Shown here: positions 59,781 to 64,000 of the stretch, one piece after another
Position numbering within the stretch: the stretch's first letter is position 1
How the letters are laid out: each line of letters starts with the position of its first letter
Assembly (NCBI GenBank): GCA_023213395.1
Contig: CM041465.1
Span: forward strand, 186,379,741-186,443,740
Direction of reading: 5' to 3'
DNA length: 64,000 bases
Source: Cycas panzhihuaensis
Taxonomy: Eukaryota; Cycadophyta
The notes under the pieces: generated by a model
Database searches by the model: none
What the model saw: the letters and a program-made list of their open reading frames with translations, nothing else
Told to the model about the DNA's origin: nothing
Position numbers and translations under genes: made by a program

Positions 59781-62700
59781 GGACCCAAATAAAATAACAT
59801 TTTCTTAAAACCTAGCTATATTCGGGACCACTTTAGCCCAGACAAAAGCTTTTCATAGTAAGTTAGCCTAGCCACTATCTAAAATTAATACTTATGATGT
59901 CTTAGACACTATGGAGTGACTTGTATATAGTTTTGAGTTAAAATAGGTATATATACAATCATTTCTTTCATTTTATTTTTATGTTTAGATCTTTGAGAAA
60001 AGAAAGTAAAATGCCTTTTCTAAAAGAGGAGATTTTGAGAGAAGACGAAGCTTTAAACATGATTTTCATTTTCTCTTAAACTCTGGTATAGAGGCTATAA
60101 GGACTTGTCTATGTCGTGATGTAGAACTGCAATTATTCTACCTTAGGATATTATACATTCAAAAGGATCATTTCTCTCAAAAGAAATAGAGGTGAAAAGA
60201 ACCCATGACTTCTATAGGTACCTATTCTACATGCATTGACCATATATAGAGGAAAAAATGTATATATTTTTATAACATTGATACCATCAACATGTAGTCA
60301 ACTTAAGCTTATTTGTGATTTATACATTTTCTCTTAATAAACATTTATTTTTAAGAAAAACATAGCTACTCAACCCTTAAGTCCACTTCTAATTTTATCT
60401 TGTAGTGAATATTGTGTTATCATTTATTAATGAATATCTACTTATTATACAAGTCACTATATCTTATCTTAATAATGACTAAAAATATTATTTGTGCATC
60501 ATAGTCTCTTACTTTGTACTTATAGGTGATTAGAATAATTTAGGAATAAGATAAGACTCTACCATAAATGAGTGTCTTCAAGCTAGTGGGATAGGAGGTT
60601 TGTACTTACTATGTACTTCCCTTATCTTTTCTTCTTACAAATTATTTATTAGTAGTGGATAGCAACCATTAATTTGAATTTATAGTATACATATAAATAT
60701 TTTCTTATCCTAACCTATTTCATTGTTGAGTATAAAATATTAGTAACAAATCTATCTTAAAAGTTGGGAGTAAAAAGATCATTTTTGTTCCTAATCAAGT
60801 TGATTTTATCCATCCTTTATAATAAATATATATGTTGTTAAGTTTTAAATAGATTATTTATAGAGAACTTTATACCATCATAGATTTAACATGTTTTAGC
60901 TTTATAATACAATGGTTATTGAATCCAATGCAGTCCAAATATAAAAATAGATAATAACAACCATTTCTAAATAGTCAAAAAACTATAAAACTTGGACTTA
61001 AGGATGTTTAATTATAGTTGGGTTATAATTATCATAGATCAATCTCAATAGAGCTCTAATGCTCTCCATTTAAAAAGACAACTAGTTTTCCCATTATATT
61101 GTTATTATTATTATATTAAATTTAGATAGATATAAAATTAGTAAATAGTTTACAGGTGAGATTGCATGATACTCTAAATGATATTGGTCATTATTATCTT
61201 GCCCTTCTTAATTATCCTTAAAGCTCTAAGGAAGGATAAGGGCTTAATATGTTATGCCTTCATTTGGTTCCATCTTAAGTCTGAGTTTCCCATAGGCATC
61301 ATAAGATGAATATAATAAGATTATTATTATTATATGCATATCTTAAGTCAGTGTCTTTTAATACAAACTTATCTTTAGCTTTCCAAATGAAATATTCTAC
61401 TCATATGCAGAGTATTTTAAAATATTACATTAGTTATTGCCACAAAAAAATACCACACCCTACCAAAAAGGTATAAAAAATATGCTTATCATGGTTATAT
61501 TGCTTATAAATCTTTAAAAAATAAATAAAGAATAAAAAATATGAATTGATTAGTCTCCCCCAACACTCCACCTCCCCTCTCCCTCCCACCCCTCCTTAAT
61601 ACTTGTTATATGGATATGTGGCTACATGATTTATATAAATCCACTACTTATATTAAACCCATTTAAATGAAGTATTACATGTTAATACAACATAAACTCT
61701 AGGATGCAACTACTTATTCCATTTCCTACCATTGTTGCACTTAAACTTTTTGTCTATTAAACTTAATTTCATGTGTAGAGAATATATTAATCATAATATT
61801 TATTATTCCTTGCCTATAATTTTATTCTCAATAGTTAGGCTATGGTGTAGAAGGTACTAAATGGATGACCTAAGTCACAAGGAAAATCCAATACATCTTC
61901 TCTTTCACATTGTTAAAAGTTTTAGGAATATAAAACTTGGACCTTACTAGAAATGTTCTAATTAATGTTCCCATGCTAGGGTAATTAACATATTATAGTC
62001 ACCATTTCTTCTTCTTTTATCTTCAATACATGTTATGAAAATTATAAGAATAATCATTTGATAATTAAAATTATAGCTTAAAGCATTCTTTTAGATCTAA
62101 TATTATTACAAATTCTTAAGGTATCTACCTAAGAGATTCATAAAATAAGCTTTATCTCATTATACCTAAAGCATTCCTATAGTTTGGAAATTTACTTGGG
62201 GTAGTAATTCTATTATTGATTATAATTCATAATATAAGAAATGATTTAGAAAAGACTAATAGTGTGAAGGTTGGCAATCAAAATATAAAACCAATACTAG
62301 TAAGCTTAGTTTTTGTTTTGAAATACAAGATAATTTATCCATGTATGAATTTATAACTAGTTTGGCATTGAATAAAATTAAAGGAAAAGGGGCTTGGGTT
62401 TGAAACACTTTTTCTTGAGTATATAAATATTTCCCATCTTTCCTTTATGGGCATTTCCCTATTTAAATTGATTATATGATAAGAAAGTTGCCTTCCATTA
62501 TTAGTTATGTGTATTTATACCATATATTATGTTTTCTCTCTTTTCCTATTAGTCTAGTCTACTTAATCTAATTAATACGTGAAGTACAAAGTATTTTAAT
62601 TACTCTACATTATTGTTTTTAGCCCATAGGCCAACCATAAGTATTTAAAGAATAAAATAAGATTTACATATCATTTCATAAATTTGAAATTAATTTTTTA

Positions 62701-62850
62701 CCTTAGTTTGCAATTGATTTCTCATGGATTAGTGATATAATTCTATTTCTTCAATTTAGGAGTTACTGATTATAGTGTTCCCAAAATAATGAAGTTAGTT
62801 TTTTAATTATTTTATTATAAAGTCAAATTTTCAAAGGGAAAAGTAAAAAG
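59781..62850. other. Unassigned AT-rich sequence
   Basis: No ORF or domain on either strand. It contains a C-rich tract (61556-61600, CCCCCAACACTCCACC and following). Probably old, eroded repeats. Confidence 0.35.
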
Positions 62851-62865
62851 TTGGATTTGAAGGCT

Positions 62866-63250
62866 ATAAATATAGAGCCTCCCTCAATTTGAAGATTATC
62901 TTGGAGAAATTTTGTTGTGAAATGATAATGGCTTTATGCCATTAAAACCTCATGCTTATTTGGAGGGTCGCTCTTACCTCAAAGAGAGTTCATCACGCAG
63001 GTGGATATTTTGTATTAGGTACCTTTGTTCTATTGATACCATCACATATTATTTACCTATGCTATTATTATTTCTATTGAATGTTATCCATGAAGATTTA
63101 CTGCTATAATTATAATATATCTATTGTAAATATATAAAATATACTAATATGAAGTATTGTGGTCTATTGAATATATCTTTATTATTAGAATTAGAGCTTT
63201 CATCCATTATATTGGTTTTAACTCACTACAACTAGTATAAGAGCTACGTG
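62866..63250 (+). repeat. LTR-like 3' part with TATA box and PBS-like end
   Basis: GGCTATAAATATAGAGCC (TATA box) lies at 62866-62883. About 350 bp later come ACTCACTACAACTA and then GTATAAGAGCTACGTG, a degenerate initiator-Met PBS. This is the layout of R-U5-PBS of a plus-strand copia element. The LTR start was not located and the body is cut off by the next element. Confidence 0.4.
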
Positions 63251-63365
63251 TAAGGCAAAATCTGAGGGTCTAAAACAAAAAATTAGAATCAGTTATTGAT
63301 CAGGATCATAATCCATCTAACCACCAAATTGACCCTTAGAATCTAAGCCATGTTTTTTGCCTTGA

Positions 63366-64000
63366 TGTAGTGTTGGTAAGTGATTGAGCCAAGGGATATT
63401 GACCTATGAGTTGACTGTATGAATTTTGGTGGCATGTCCTGAAGGAATGTACAATGATGGAGACAGAGCAGAGCATAATCAAATAGTCAAAACATTGTTG
63501 CATAAACACATAAACCTTTGTATTCAATCTATCTTTGGGTGAGTACATAGTAAATTTCTAATATAGGTAGTGTCTAAAGACACCAGGGTTGCACACCCCT
63601 CCAAATATATAGTTTAGAGGGGAAGAAAAACTCCTCAAACCCTAAAATTCAAACAACAATAAAATATTACATAACTTAACAACTTAATTGAAATCAACTT
63701 AACCTTACCTGACTTATCTTAACATGTGTGCACCCACATGCATGAAAGGTGGGAGTGGGGTGTGCACCCACATGCATGAAAGGTGGGAGTGGGGTGATGA
63801 TCATTAACCCCAACATTCTCCCCCTTAATAGTTATCACAAACAACTTTGTATTTTCTTTAAACTTGTGAAACTTGAACTTGAAAAAAACTTTGAAAATTT
63901 ATCTTTTAGCCTGATCATTATTAACTCACCTTGTCCTTTTAGCAATGTGTGTTTCTTTAATATTGAATAGTTAAAAAAATCTCCAAGTGAATGTAGCTTG
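63366..64000 (-). mobile_element. C-family element, 3' end (second copy)
   Basis: Minus-strand copy of the element C family. An LTR occupies about 63366-63815, ending CCCCAACA on the plus strand, with PPT TTAAGGGGGAGAA (minus) at 63816-63828. Sequence to the right matches, on the minus strand, the residual 3' frame of element C (AAAGTTTTTTTCAAGTTCAAG). The 5' part lies outside the window. The left LTR border is approximate. Confidence 0.75.
63727..63794. repeat. 34-bp tandem duplication in the C-family LTR
   Basis: Two identical 34-bp units (63727-63760 and 63761-63794), each starting TGTGCACCCACATGCATG and ending GTGGGAGTGGGG. Element C's LTRs have a single copy of the GGTGGGAGTGG part, so the duplication is specific to this copy. 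Confidence 0.95.

Overview
The window looks like intergenic DNA from a seed plant. It is a dense, layered pile of LTR retrotransposons and their relics. I found no host gene, tRNA or rRNA gene, CRISPR array or bacterial feature. The plant assignment rests on Ty1/copia and Ty3/gypsy polyproteins of plant type, primer binding sites (PBS) of the plant initiator-tRNA-Met type (TGGTATCAGAGC and variants), a Tat-lineage gypsy element with a second RNase H and an antisense extra ORF, and TA, CT and AAT microsatellites. The species cannot be named. Every element ORF is broken by stops or frameshifts, many of the kind expected from C-to-T decay of methylated DNA.

Layout. 1-6734: 3' part of an old Tat-like gypsy element (antisense ORF relic, archaeal-type RNase H relic, polypurine tract (PPT), 2.96 kb 3' LTR). 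8005-24762 (minus): non-coding LTR element B with a nest inside it. A miniature LTR element (TRIM, 12162-12452 plus 23675-23692) sits in B. Copia element A (minus, 12453-23669) sits in the TRIM's right LTR. The non-autonomous copia-like element C (plus, 19544-23132) sits in A's leader. 26541-27001 and 51114-51260: two halves of a dead gypsy integrase, separated by element B2 (plus, 27002-51108, exact TTAAT duplication). B2 holds copia element F (minus, 30324-35660, exact CTTGA duplication) and, 59 bp further on, a 14.5 kb Tat-like gypsy element (plus, 35725-50206). 54548-59775 (minus): copia element D, exact TCTAT duplication. 62.86-63.23 kb: an LTR-like stretch. 63366-64000 (minus): 3' end of a second C-family element that runs out of the window.

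The two Tat-like copies are collinear over 1-6734 and about 43.8-50.2 kb. Both keep the same layout: a minus-strand TATA box, paired dyad-symmetric motifs, then an antisense ORF resembling the plant mobile domain. Related dyads recur in the LTRs upstream of the sense TATA box. This shared cis-architecture is the most interesting signal I found. The complete Tat copy has also lost most of RT, RNase H and integrase by a deletion that kept a reading frame open across the junction.

Boundaries marked by matching LTRs, PBS, PPT and target-site duplications are firm. Coding domains were recognised by eye from motifs. Low-complexity AT-rich stretches between elements are described as unassigned.
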